DNA of 64,000 bases, taken from CAZICM01 sp964537685 (lineage in GTDB: Bacteria > Myxococcota_A > Polyangia > Polyangiales > Polyangiaceae). This document shows positions 25,314 to 32,760 of the stretch, one piece after another. The stretch's first letter is position 1. Each line of letters begins with the position of its first letter. The stretch is taken from NCBI GenBank assembly GCA_964537685.1, contig CAZICM010000010.1:149956-213955 (forward strand). The letters are read 5' to 3'. Under the pieces are notes generated by a model. The model made no database searches and had not been told where the DNA came from. It worked only from the letters and a program-made list of their open reading frames with translations. A program made the position numbers and the translations under genes.

Positions 25314-27365
25314 ATGAGCACAAACAACACAAGCTCCACCACAGCCAAGCCCGGGGGGCGCCCCCTTTCCGCGGAGGACGCCGATAAGCTGTCCGCGAAA
25401 ATAAAGCCTTCTTGGCAGCCTTCCGATGATGATGCCTGGGATCTGGAGCCGAATACAAAGACGGGGATTACAGCGCCGGTTTTCGCTTCGGTTTCGGGAG
25501 CGCCCGCAGCTCCGGCCGCGCCTAAGGTGGGTGCCGCCGCAGCTTCAAGCGCGGCTAAACCGGCGGTGACGGCGGCCAAGCCCGGTGTGGCAGCGGCGAA
25601 ACCCGCAACAACGGCAACCCCTTCCGCAGCGGCGGCGAAACCCGCAACAACGGCAACCCCTGCCGCAGCGGCAAAAGCTGTGGGCACATCGCCCTTGGCA
25701 GCGGCGAAACCTGCCGCCGCAGTGGCAGCGGCCAAACCCGCTGGAGCGTCCCCCACGGCCGCCACAAAACCCGCGACGGCAGTGCCGGCAGCCGCGGCCA
25801 AACCCGCAGCGGGGGCGGCCGCAACCACGCCTACAACGGCCGCAAAACCCGCGGCGGCCACATCGCCGGCAACCGCTTCCGCCACGGCCGCGAAGAGCCC
25901 GACGGGCGCCGTTACGCCTGCTGCCCGGCCGTCGAGCCCAGGCATGGCGGCCGTTTCGCCCGGCGCAGGTGCCGCCAAGAGCCCAACGGGTGCAGTCACA
26001 CCCGCCGCACGTCCCTCGAGCCCAGGTATGGCGGCTGTCTCGCCCAGCGCAAGCGCCGCTCCAGCCGCAGCGGCATCAAAACCCGCCACAACAGGCGCAG
26101 CAGCCACGGCGAGCCCGACCGCCGCGAAACCAGCCGCCCGGGCATCGAGCCCAAGCCTTCCCGCGATTACGCCCGCGGCTCTCAAACCTGCCGCAAGAGC
26201 ATCGTCGCCGTCGCTTCCGGCTATTTCGCCCCGCGCTGAAGCAAAGGCCGAGACCAAGACGCCCGAAGCCAAGGCACCCGAAGCCAAGGCACCCGAAGCC
26301 AAGGCACCCGAAGCCAAGACGCCCGAAGCCGGCCCCAAGGAAGAATCCGCGCCGGCCCCCGCACCCGTTGCGGCTGCTGCGCCGACTGCGCCCAAAGCGT
26401 CGAGCGAATCAGTGGCGGTGGCCCCCGTGATTCAAGTCGCTGGTATCGAGAAGCCTATCGATGCGCCTCCCTCGGAGGCTAAGCCCGTACCGGCAGCAGT
26501 GGCCGAAGTGGCTGGCACCTCGCCGGCTGGGGAAGTGGCTGGCACCTCGCCGAGCACCTCTCCGGCTGGGGAAGTGGCTGGCACCTCGCCGAGCACCTCT
26601 CCGACGACGGGGGAAGTGGCTGGCACCTCGCCGGCTGGGGAAGTGGCTGGCACCTCCCCCACCCCCACGCCCGCAGTCGATGTCGAAATCGAAGACGCCC
26701 CCGCCGCACCGGCCGAAGCGCCCGCGCCCCCACCTGCCGCTGCCAAAGCGGAAGCGCCCCCGGAAAAGAAAGCCAGCGTTGCCAGCGTGCCCACCGTTGC
26801 TGCGGCCCCCGCCAACGACACGGACAACGACGACTACAAGCTTCCCGTCACCGGTCCTTCCAAAGGCGTAATGGCCAAGGTCTTGGTATTGGTCGCCTCC
26901 CTGGCCGTGATTGGCTTTGTGGTCAAATCCTTTGTGGGCGGAACTCCAGAAAACAACAAGGCTCAACCCCAGAAGACGGCGGCGGCCGTCACACAGCAAG
27001 CCGAAGCACCCAAGGCTCCAGAACCTCCCCCCGCACCCCCGGAACCAAGCGTCACAGCCACAGCAGCCACCGAAACAGCGCAAGCGCCCACGCCAACAGC
27101 CACCCAAGCGCCCAGCGCAGCCCCCACGGCGACGGCAAAAGCCTCGGCAGAACCTACAACCCCCGCGCCTCCCCCAACCGCCACGGCTGTCGCGAATGCC
27201 GAGCCTCCAAAAACCAAACCCGATACCAAGGTGGCGACCAATATCTCCAAACCCGCCAATAAACCCCTGGCACCTGCCCCCGCACCCACCCCCACCCCAA
27301 AACCAACGGTTACGGCAACCAAGCCACCAACCGGCGGTGGAATTATCCGCGAGACGCCGTTCTAG
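25314..27365 (+). CDS. Ala/Pro/Lys-rich single-span membrane protein carrying short repeats
   Basis: This 683-residue protein is nearly all low-complexity: AAKPA-type units, two copies of AKSPTGAVTPAARPSSPGMA, five-residue EAKAP units around 26266-26330, and EVAGTSP units around 26505-26655. One membrane segment lies near residues 520-541 (VMAKVLVLVASLAVIGFVVKSF), followed by a Pro/Ala/Thr-rich 140-residue tail. The beginning (GRPLSAEDADKLSAKIKPSW...DDDAWDLEP) is the only non-repetitive part and may be a short docking motif. The function is unknown; the overall shape resembles myxobacterial TonB-like or gliding-motor accessory proteins, but this is a guess. The EVAGTSP repeat coincides with the dispersed 16-bp repeat on the opposite strand. 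Confidence 0.7.
   Translation: MSTNNTSSTTAKPGGRPLSAEDADKLSAKIKPSWQPSDDDAWDLEPNTKTGITAPVFASVSGAPAAPAAPKVGAAAASSAAKPAVTAAKPGVAAAKPATTATPSAAAAKPATTATPAAAAKAVGTSPLAAAKPAAAVAAAKPAGASPTAATKPATAVPAAAAKPAAGAAATTPTTAAKPAAATSPATASATAAKSPTGAVTPAARPSSPGMAAVSPGAGAAKSPTGAVTPAARPSSPGMAAVSPSASAAPAAAASKPATTGAAATASPTAAKPAARASSPSLPAITPAALKPAARASSPSLPAISPRAEAKAETKTPEAKAPEAKAPEAKAPEAKTPEAGPKEESAPAPAPVAAAAPTAPKASSESVAVAPVIQVAGIEKPIDAPPSEAKPVPAAVAEVAGTSPAGEVAGTSPSTSPAGEVAGTSPSTSPTTGEVAGTSPAGEVAGTSPTPTPAVDVEIEDAPAAPAEAPAPPPAAAKAEAPPEKKASVASVPTVAAAPANDTDNDDYKLPVTGPSKGVMAKVLVLVASLAVIGFVVKSFVGGTPENNKAQPQKTAAAVTQQAEAPKAPEPPPAPPEPSVTATAATETAQAPTPTATQAPSAAPTATAKASAEPTTPAPPPTATAVANAEPPKTKPDTKVATNISKPANKPLAPAPAPTPTPKPTVTATKPPTGGGIIRETPF
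26505..26655 (-). repeat. Five copies of the dispersed 16-bp repeat inside a coding sequence
   Basis: GAAGTGGCTGGCACCT (reverse complement AGGTGCCAGCCACTTC) occurs at 26505, 26532, 26571, 26613 and 26640, spaced by CGCCGGCTGGG or CGAGCACCTCTCC. It reads in frame as EVAGT, so the copies encode EVAGTSP repeats. The same 16 bases form the core of the intergenic array near 9500, in the opposite orientation. Confidence 0.9.
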
Positions 27366-27421
27366 AGTTGGAATACCGCATCAATTGACGACGCAATAAC
27401 GGCTTTATCGTGCCCCAAAAG

Positions 27422-27459
27422 AGGTGCCCACCACTTCCCAAAGAGGTGCCCACCACTTC
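27422..27459 (+). repeat. Dispersed 16-bp repeat, CCCA variant, two copies
   Basis: AGGTGCCCACCACTTC occurs at 27422-27437 and again at 27444-27459, joined by CCAAAG. The positions matching the other variants are the outer AGGTG and CCACTTC. Confidence 0.9.
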
Positions 27460-27800
27460 CCAATTCCAGCTCCCCACCCCGTTCCGCACGCGCCCGCTCT
27501 TTCTCTACACGCCTCCCAGCTCCGCTCCCAGCGCGCCCGCTCCCCTTCCCCGCTCCCCTTCCATCCCCGCTCCCGCGCCCGCCCTTCCCCTCGCCTTTCT
27601 CGTCTCAGCTCTCCGCGCCTCCACCTTCCCCTCACCGCCCAAACCCCGTTCCGCCCACCGGAACCGCTCCCTCCCCACCGTCGCCCCTCCGCCGCTCCCG
27701 CCGGAACCAACCCCCTTTCCCAAAATCTTCAGCGCCGTTCCGCGGAACGGGTAAGCCGCCACACTTTTGATGCCAGGGCGCCTGCGCGCCCGACCCTCCA

Positions 27801-27876
27801 CTCCATTTCTAAAACCAAGTTCCCCGCGCGCCCCGCCCCCAACTCCATGTCCAGAACCAAGTTCCCCGCGCGCCCC
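27801..27876 (+). repeat. Two copies of a repeat with 42-bp period
   Basis: CTCCATTTCTAAAACCAAGT then TCCCCGCGCGCCCC at 27801-27834 recurs, with three changes, at 27843-27876. The core CCAAGTTCCCCGCG resembles CCAAGTCCCGGCGAG in the sense-strand leader of the paralogue at 3912-4793. Confidence 0.75.
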
Positions 27877-28050
27877 ACCCTCCCGCCATGTACTGCATTC
27901 ACGGATGCGCAAATATTTTTGCACCAACCCAAAATTCCCCTTGCCCAGACCCGCACCCTCACACATCCTGGTCCCGCCGTGTTGGCTTGGCTTCGCTTTG
28001 CGACTCAGGCGCATGAAATTTAAACCGTACAATCAAGGAGAATGTATCCA

Positions 28051-28935
28051 ATGGCTACAACCCTCACGTCCGAAACACCCCTGGCCGAAACCAGGAGCGA
28101 AATTCTTCATACCCGTATCGCCTTGGAATCTTACCCCTACTTCCCTGCTGAACTCACCGCTTTTCAGGCGTTTGAGCAGGGTTTTGATGCGCTGTTTAAA
28201 CAATCGCTGGTCTTAGGCGATACAACGCTTCAATGTACGTTCAATGCAAAACGCTGCGATGGCCATCTCAATGTAATTACCAATGAAGTGGCCTACCGTA
28301 TCAGCGATATCGCCGATTCAAAGCAGCGCGATATGGTGCGCAAGACACTGTTTGGCCATAAAAAGCCCAGTGCCTTCCGTAAACCTATCCTGGGCGGGCA
28401 ATTAAAGGCGATGAGCGGCTGGCCCTTGCCGCTTTCGGCGCTATCCGTCGATTCGCTAAAGAGTTATGCGCCCGCCGTTCAAAGCGCCGTGGAAAAAGGT
28501 CAGGCGGCCGAGCACGCCCTGGCCGATGCTATCGCGGCAGAAAGCCATTTTTATGCCTTCGGGGCCTATAGGGCTTTTCTCGATTCATTAAATGCGTCGA
28601 GAAATGAGCTGGAAGGCAAGGCGGCGGCGTATCGCCATGCTCATCCCGAGCTGAATTTGCCAAAAGATTTCGAAAAGCTCTTCTTTAAAGCGCGCGATCG
28701 TTATGAAGAACCCACATCGGACGAACTCTTTGAGGAAGCGGCGGCGCTGGAGACAAAGGCGGCCAAGATGAAGGCAAGGGCCGAGGCGCTGAAGGCGGAG
28801 GAATTGGCCGAGGAGAAGGCGAGGCTGGAAGCGGAGGAGGGAGCCAAGCTGGCTGAACTGTCCGCGGCAGAAGCGGAGGCGGCGGCGCTGGCGGCGAAAA
28901 TTGCGGCGATGAAGGCGGGGTTGGCCAAAGCCTAA
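28051..28935 (+). CDS. Uncharacterised coiled-coil protein, paralogue of the gene at 3912
   Basis: The ATG at 28051 is preferred to the one at 28042 because AAGGAG (28035-28040) is then 10 bases away instead of one. It encodes 294 residues in the same unknown family as the gene at 3912-4793, with KKPSAFRKPILGGQL, LKSYAPAVQ and AYRHAHPELNLPKDF. The final ~90 residues (KMKARAEALKAEELAEEK onward) form an Ala/Glu/Lys-rich coiled coil. There is no signal peptide. The gene is bracketed by short repeats: two upstream at 27422-27459 and a cluster starting five bases after its stop. It may be cytosolic; no function is proposed. Confidence 0.75.
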   Translation: MATTLTSETPLAETRSEILHTRIALESYPYFPAELTAFQAFEQGFDALFKQSLVLGDTTLQCTFNAKRCDGHLNVITNEVAYRISDIADSKQRDMVRKTLFGHKKPSAFRKPILGGQLKAMSGWPLPLSALSVDSLKSYAPAVQSAVEKGQAAEHALADAIAAESHFYAFGAYRAFLDSLNASRNELEGKAAAYRHAHPELNLPKDFEKLFFKARDRYEEPTSDELFEEAAALETKAAKMKARAEALKAEELAEEKARLEAEEGAKLAELSAAEAEAAALAAKIAAMKAGLAKA

Positions 28936-28939
28936 AACA

Positions 28940-29012
28940 AGGTGTCAAAACAAGGTGTCAACCACTTCCCCAACGCCTCAATAAAAAGACAATAAAAGGT
29001 GTCAACCACTTC
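28940..29012 (+). repeat. Dispersed 16-bp repeat, TCAA variant, array
   Basis: A partial copy (AGGTGTCAAAAC) at about 28940 is followed by full AGGTGTCAACCACTTC at 28953-28968 and 28997-29012. The array begins five bases after the TAA of the preceding gene. Confidence 0.9.
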
Positions 29013-29143
29013 TGACACCCGCGTAAAAACCTCATCATCCAACCCATCTCTATCCATCCACCTCACAAAACCTTTGCCCAAATCCAAATCTCCGTTGTAT
29101 TGCGGGGCTCCGCAGTGTCTCATCCGCTCTTGAGGTCGCCGTC

Positions 29144-30481
29144 ATGAAATTACGCACAAGCATCACGCTGCTGATGCTCTCGACAGCCCTGCCCTGTGTT
29201 CTCGCTCAAACTCATCTCAATCTGCCGTTTGCCATCGGCACGGCCCATGCGCAGGACGCTGTGACCGATGTCGCGCGCCAGCGTTACGAGGAAGGTGTCA
29301 AAGCCTTCGATTCAGGGCGCTATGAGGATGCCAGGACGGCTTTCCTTCAAGCCTATGCGCTCAAAAAACATCCCGCAGTGCTGCTCAATCTAGGGCAAAG
29401 CGAACTGCGTTCCGGCCATTACGAGGATGCCGGCAATCACTTGCAGCAGTTCTTAAGGCAGCACGCGTCGGCGTCCGCTCAGCAAAAGACCACCGCCGAA
29501 AAGGGTATCGCCGAGGCGAAGAAAAAGTCCGGCTTTGTTGTCGTTATCGCCGATGCCAATGGAGCCCAGGTGAGCATCGATGGAGTGACCATCGGTACGA
29601 CGCCCTTGTTGGATCCCTACTTCGTAAAACCTGGGAAACATACGGTGTATGCGTCCTATCAATCCAAATCGGCCACGACACAGGTAGATGCGAAAGCAGG
29701 TTCGGCCGCCGCAGCAACGTTAACCCTGGGTACCTCGGGAGCCGCAACGCCTCCGCCCCCGGCCACAACATCCGAGCCTCCTCCTCCACCTCCGCCTCCG
29801 CCGGGTACAACATCCCAGCCCCCGCCTCCGCCCCCCTCGGGCACGGCGCCGATGAATCCCTACAATATGCCGCCTCCGGCCAACACGATGGATCAGCCGC
29901 CGATTGGGCCGGTATCGGGGGATATGGGCGGAATGGGAACGATGCAGCCTCCTCCGCCTCCCGATGAGACCACCCCGGGAACCAGGGAACCCTTCTTTCA
30001 TTGGTACAAGCGCAAGCCCATCGCCTGGGTGGGCACGGGCGTAACGGGCCTCGGTTTAATCAGCGGTATTACCTTTTCGATCTTCACGTCCTATGTGGGC
30101 GGGAAGGCCGATGAACATGCCGCGGAAATTAAGAGCTTTGTGCGCGATAACGATTTGGGCGATCTAAAGCCCTGCGCGCCCGAGGATTCGGGGAAGCCGG
30201 ATGCCGTGGTGACGGTGAATGGAACGACCGTCGACTTTAACAAGGCATGCGGAACGCTTCGCGAAGATCTCGCCGATTACGATACGAACTTTGCGCTGGC
30301 GACAACGGGCTGGATCTTGTTTGGCTTGGGTGCCGTGGGTACGGGAACGTATATCGCGCTGGATTGGTATTTTAAAAAGCCCGACTCCAGCTCGGCCAAG
30401 GCAGAGCCTCCAAAGACGCTGATGGTGGCCCCCGTTATCGCTCCAGGCCATCAAGGGCTGAGCGTGTTCGGTACATTCTAA
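29144..30481 (+). CDS. TPR/PEGA-domain envelope protein with Pro-rich linker
   Basis: This 445-residue protein has a signal peptide (ITLLMLSTALPCVLA), two or three TPR-like helices (ARQRYEEGVKAFDSGRYEDA..., KKHPAVLLNLGQSELRSGHYED), then a PEGA-like domain (AQVSIDGVTIGTTPLLDPYFVKPGKHTVYAS). A Pro-rich segment full of PPPP runs precedes two hydrophobic segments (AWVGTGVTGLGLISGITFSIF and TTGWILFGLGAVGTGTYIALD). This layout is common among myxobacterial exported proteins of unknown role. A downstream sigma-54 activator gene is convergent. Confidence 0.75.
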   Translation: MKLRTSITLLMLSTALPCVLAQTHLNLPFAIGTAHAQDAVTDVARQRYEEGVKAFDSGRYEDARTAFLQAYALKKHPAVLLNLGQSELRSGHYEDAGNHLQQFLRQHASASAQQKTTAEKGIAEAKKKSGFVVVIADANGAQVSIDGVTIGTTPLLDPYFVKPGKHTVYASYQSKSATTQVDAKAGSAAAATLTLGTSGAATPPPPATTSEPPPPPPPPPGTTSQPPPPPPSGTAPMNPYNMPPPANTMDQPPIGPVSGDMGGMGTMQPPPPPDETTPGTREPFFHWYKRKPIAWVGTGVTGLGLISGITFSIFTSYVGGKADEHAAEIKSFVRDNDLGDLKPCAPEDSGKPDAVVTVNGTTVDFNKACGTLREDLADYDTNFALATTGWILFGLGAVGTGTYIALDWYFKKPDSSSAKAEPPKTLMVAPVIAPGHQGLSVFGTF

Positions 30482-30483
30482 TT

Positions 30484-31791
30484 TTATCTCGCAGCCGCTC
30501 TTAACAAATCCCTCAGTGTAGAACGGGGCAGCGACGCAGCCCGGGCCGCCCGGCTCACGTTGCGCCCCGATCGCTCATACAAACGCGCCGCATCTTGAGG
30601 CGTAATCTTTCTTCTCACCGCCGCGCTTCGCTCCGACAAAACTTCGCTGATCTCCATCAGCCCAATACGATCGTCTGAACGAAGCGCCGCCTGAACCAGC
30701 ACATTGCGCAGTTCCCGCACATTGCCAGGCCAGCGCTGCGCTTTAAGCGCCGTGAGCGCGTCGACCACAATTTCTTTGTCGGCAAATCCGGCTGTGTCGA
30801 GCAAGTGGCGGCTGAGCGCCGGGATGTCTTCGCTGCGTTCCCGCAAGGGCGGAATATGAATGATGCATACGGCGAGGCGCTCAAAGAGATCGGCCCGGAA
30901 TCGCTGCTCCATCACCATCTGTTCCAAGGGTTCGCAGGTGGCCGCTATCAAACGGGTGTTGACGCGCTGAGGGCTTTCGGCACCCAGCGGGCGGACCACG
31001 CCTTCTTCAACGGCGCGCAAAAGCTTGGCCTGCTGATCGAGGGGAAGCGCCGCAATTTCATCGAGAAATAATGTGCCTTCATGCGCTTCCCGAAAAGCTC
31101 CCCGGCGTTCGGTGGATGCGCCGGTGTAAGCGCCGCGGCGATGGCCAAAGAGTTCGGATTCAAAGAGTTCGTGGGAAATGGCCGCCGCGTTGATGGCCAC
31201 ATAGGCTTTGCCCGAACGGCCGCTTTCGTCGTGAATGGCGCGGGCCGCGAGCTCTTTTCCAGTGCCGCTTTCGCCCCGGAGAAGCACCGGAAGGCTTAAG
31301 CGGGCGGCTCTTCTCACCGCCGCCGCCAGCTTTCGCATGGGCAGCGAGTCGCCAATCATCTGAGGAAGGGGTTCGGCGGCAATGGCACAGGGTTTGACCG
31401 TCCGTTCGAGCTCAATACGCAGGCTGACCCGGCCAAGTTCGAGAGGCGTGCCTGGAACAAGGCTGGCACGGGCTACCCGGACTCCGCCGACCCGAACGCC
31501 GTTGGTCGACCCCAAATCAACGACATCAACCGTGAGGCCATTGTGAACGACGCGGCAATGACGGGCGCTGACCGTGCGATCGCTGACGTGAACATCGGCG
31601 CCTTCTCCGCTGCCCACCACAAAGGCTTCGCCCGGCGAGAGGGGGATGTACATCGCTTCATCCCGCATGCAGGGCGCGGCAATGCGTATCCACAGCGAAG
31701 GAAGCTCGTACAGCTCGTTATCGGGCATTTCCGCGGTGCTGCCGCCTTCCCACTCTCTATCTTGGCCGTTCCGTTCTTGGTGTGTGCGCAT
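30484..31791 (-). CDS. FHA-domain sigma-54-dependent transcriptional activator (GAYTGA variant)
   Basis: The ATG at 31791 with AGGAG six bases upstream gives 435 residues; the open frame further upstream is not coding. FHA domain, residues ~30-125 (VVGSGEGADVHVSDRTVSARHCRV, LGSTNGVRVGG). AAA+ sigma-54 domain, residues ~140-370: Walker A RGESGTGKE, GHRRGAYTGA in place of GAFTGA, Walker B GTLFLDEIAAL, arginine finger region RFRADLFERL, PGNVRELRNV. The C-terminal HTH is SRAARAASLPRSTLRDLLR. It should activate RpoN promoters in answer to phospho-Thr binding by the FHA domain; a Ser/Thr kinase is therefore the likely partner. Loop F-to-Y is unusual but known in myxobacteria. Confidence 0.93.
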   Translation of the reverse strand: MRTHQERNGQDREWEGGSTAEMPDNELYELPSLWIRIAAPCMRDEAMYIPLSPGEAFVVGSGEGADVHVSDRTVSARHCRVVHNGLTVDVVDLGSTNGVRVGGVRVARASLVPGTPLELGRVSLRIELERTVKPCAIAAEPLPQMIGDSLPMRKLAAAVRRAARLSLPVLLRGESGTGKELAARAIHDESGRSGKAYVAINAAAISHELFESELFGHRRGAYTGASTERRGAFREAHEGTLFLDEIAALPLDQQAKLLRAVEEGVVRPLGAESPQRVNTRLIAATCEPLEQMVMEQRFRADLFERLAVCIIHIPPLRERSEDIPALSRHLLDTAGFADKEIVVDALTALKAQRWPGNVRELRNVLVQAALRSDDRIGLMEISEVLSERSAAVRRKITPQDAARLYERSGRNVSRAARAASLPRSTLRDLLRAAAR

Positions 31792-31875
31792 TGGGCTCTC
31801 CTGTTTGTTTATCGATCCGGCGAAGGCCAAAGTTGCGTGTGCGGCGCATTTTTTTTGTTTTTGTTTTTGCCTGGG

Positions 31876-32736
31876 GTGGCCCGCCGTTCTAAACGGCTGC
31901 TCGTGTCCCGCATTGGCTTGTTCTGTGTTCGGCCTTTGGCTTTGGTGTGCGCATGGCTTTTGCTCATGCCTGCGGTTTCGCATGGGCAAGAGCCGAAGGC
32001 GGCGTCCCAATCGGCTCAGAACAGCGATGCCGCGGCTTCGCCGGAGGACGATGAAGACGCGGCGTATGACGATGAAGAAGACGATGACGGCGAGGAAGAG
32101 GCCGGGGATGGCAGCGCGCCGGGAATGGCCAAGGCCAGCGCGCATGACGATCGGACGATGCATGTGTATGTGGGCGCTCAGCTTGCGCCGGTCTTTCCTT
32201 TGGGGAATGTGGCCGAAGGGCTGCCGGCCGATTCGCTTTCAAGCGCGGGGCTGGGGTTTGGCGCTCATTTGGGGCTGGGTTTAAGCCGCGCCCTGGTGCT
32301 GGAGCTTGGGGGCCGCTATGCGATGCTCGGGGCTCAGGAAGATTGCGCGGATTGCAAGGCTTCTTCCTTCGATCTGGGCGTGGGTTTTAGTTATCACGCC
32401 GCCCAGGGAATCGCGCTGGATCCCTGGGTCAGCGTGGGCGTGGGGGCGCGCTGGATGAGCTTTCCCAATGCGGCGTTTTCGCTGCCGGATCTGTCGGGGA
32501 AGTTCGGGGAAACATCGATGATGGGGCTGGATTTGGCGAGGCTGGCTTTGGGTGGGGATTTTTATCCGCTGCCCAGCCTGGGCCTGGGGCTCTTTATGGA
32601 AGCCGATATTGGCCGCTCGGTGAGCCCGCCCATCGCCGGGCTTTTGCCCTCGGCCTATGTGTTCTTCGAGATGGGTGCACGGATTGTGTTTGACCCCATT
32701 TCCAAGAGCTCGAGAAAAGATACGCGCCGAAGATAA
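31876..32736 (+). CDS. Predicted outer-membrane beta-barrel protein with acidic N-terminal segment
   Basis: The start is uncertain: GTG at 31876 gives a clean signal peptide (LFCVRPLALVCAWLLLMPAVSHGQ), 286 residues, but GTG at 31903 is also possible. The mature protein begins with an acidic, Glu/Asp-rich stretch (about 40 residues), then alternating beta strands with Gly and aromatic residues, such as MHVYVGAQLAPVFPLG, LGFGAHLGLGLSRALVLELGGRYAML and SSFDLGVGFSYHAAQG. It ends MGARIVFDP plus a basic tail. No named family is recognised. It is divergent from the sigma-54 regulator, only 84 bp away, so that regulator may control it. Confidence 0.6.
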   Translation: MARRSKRLLVSRIGLFCVRPLALVCAWLLLMPAVSHGQEPKAASQSAQNSDAAASPEDDEDAAYDDEEDDDGEEEAGDGSAPGMAKASAHDDRTMHVYVGAQLAPVFPLGNVAEGLPADSLSSAGLGFGAHLGLGLSRALVLELGGRYAMLGAQEDCADCKASSFDLGVGFSYHAAQGIALDPWVSVGVGARWMSFPNAAFSLPDLSGKFGETSMMGLDLARLALGGDFYPLPSLGLGLFMEADIGRSVSPPIAGLLPSAYVFFEMGARIVFDPISKSSRKDTRRR

Positions 32737-32745
32737 GTCGCACAC

Positions 32746-32751
32746 TATAAT
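32746..32751 (+). promoter_or_regulatory. Candidate -10 element of the PP2C gene
   Basis: A perfect TATAAT ends nine bases before the ATG at 32761, which would make the transcript almost leaderless. No good -35 lies 16-18 bases upstream, so the call is weak. Confidence 0.3.
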
Positions 32752-32760
32752 CCGCCGCCA

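Larger units (their letters stand above)
27366..28050. other. Gene-free leader of the gene at 28051
   Basis: No gene is supported in these 685 bases. The long frames (for example 27424-28023) are Pro/Ser/Arg-rich and result from a pyrimidine-rich strand. Two copies of the 16-bp repeat and two copies of a 42-bp-period repeat lie here; the last ~150 bases include GTTGGCTTGGCTTCGCTTTGCG, which resembles the equivalent place in the leader of the paralogue ending at 3912. AAGGAG at 28035-28040 serves the downstream gene. Confidence 0.6.

Noticed and set aside
27424..28023. Long plus-strand frame before the gene at 28051
   Set aside because: Pro/Ser/Arg-only composition caused by a pyrimidine-rich strand.
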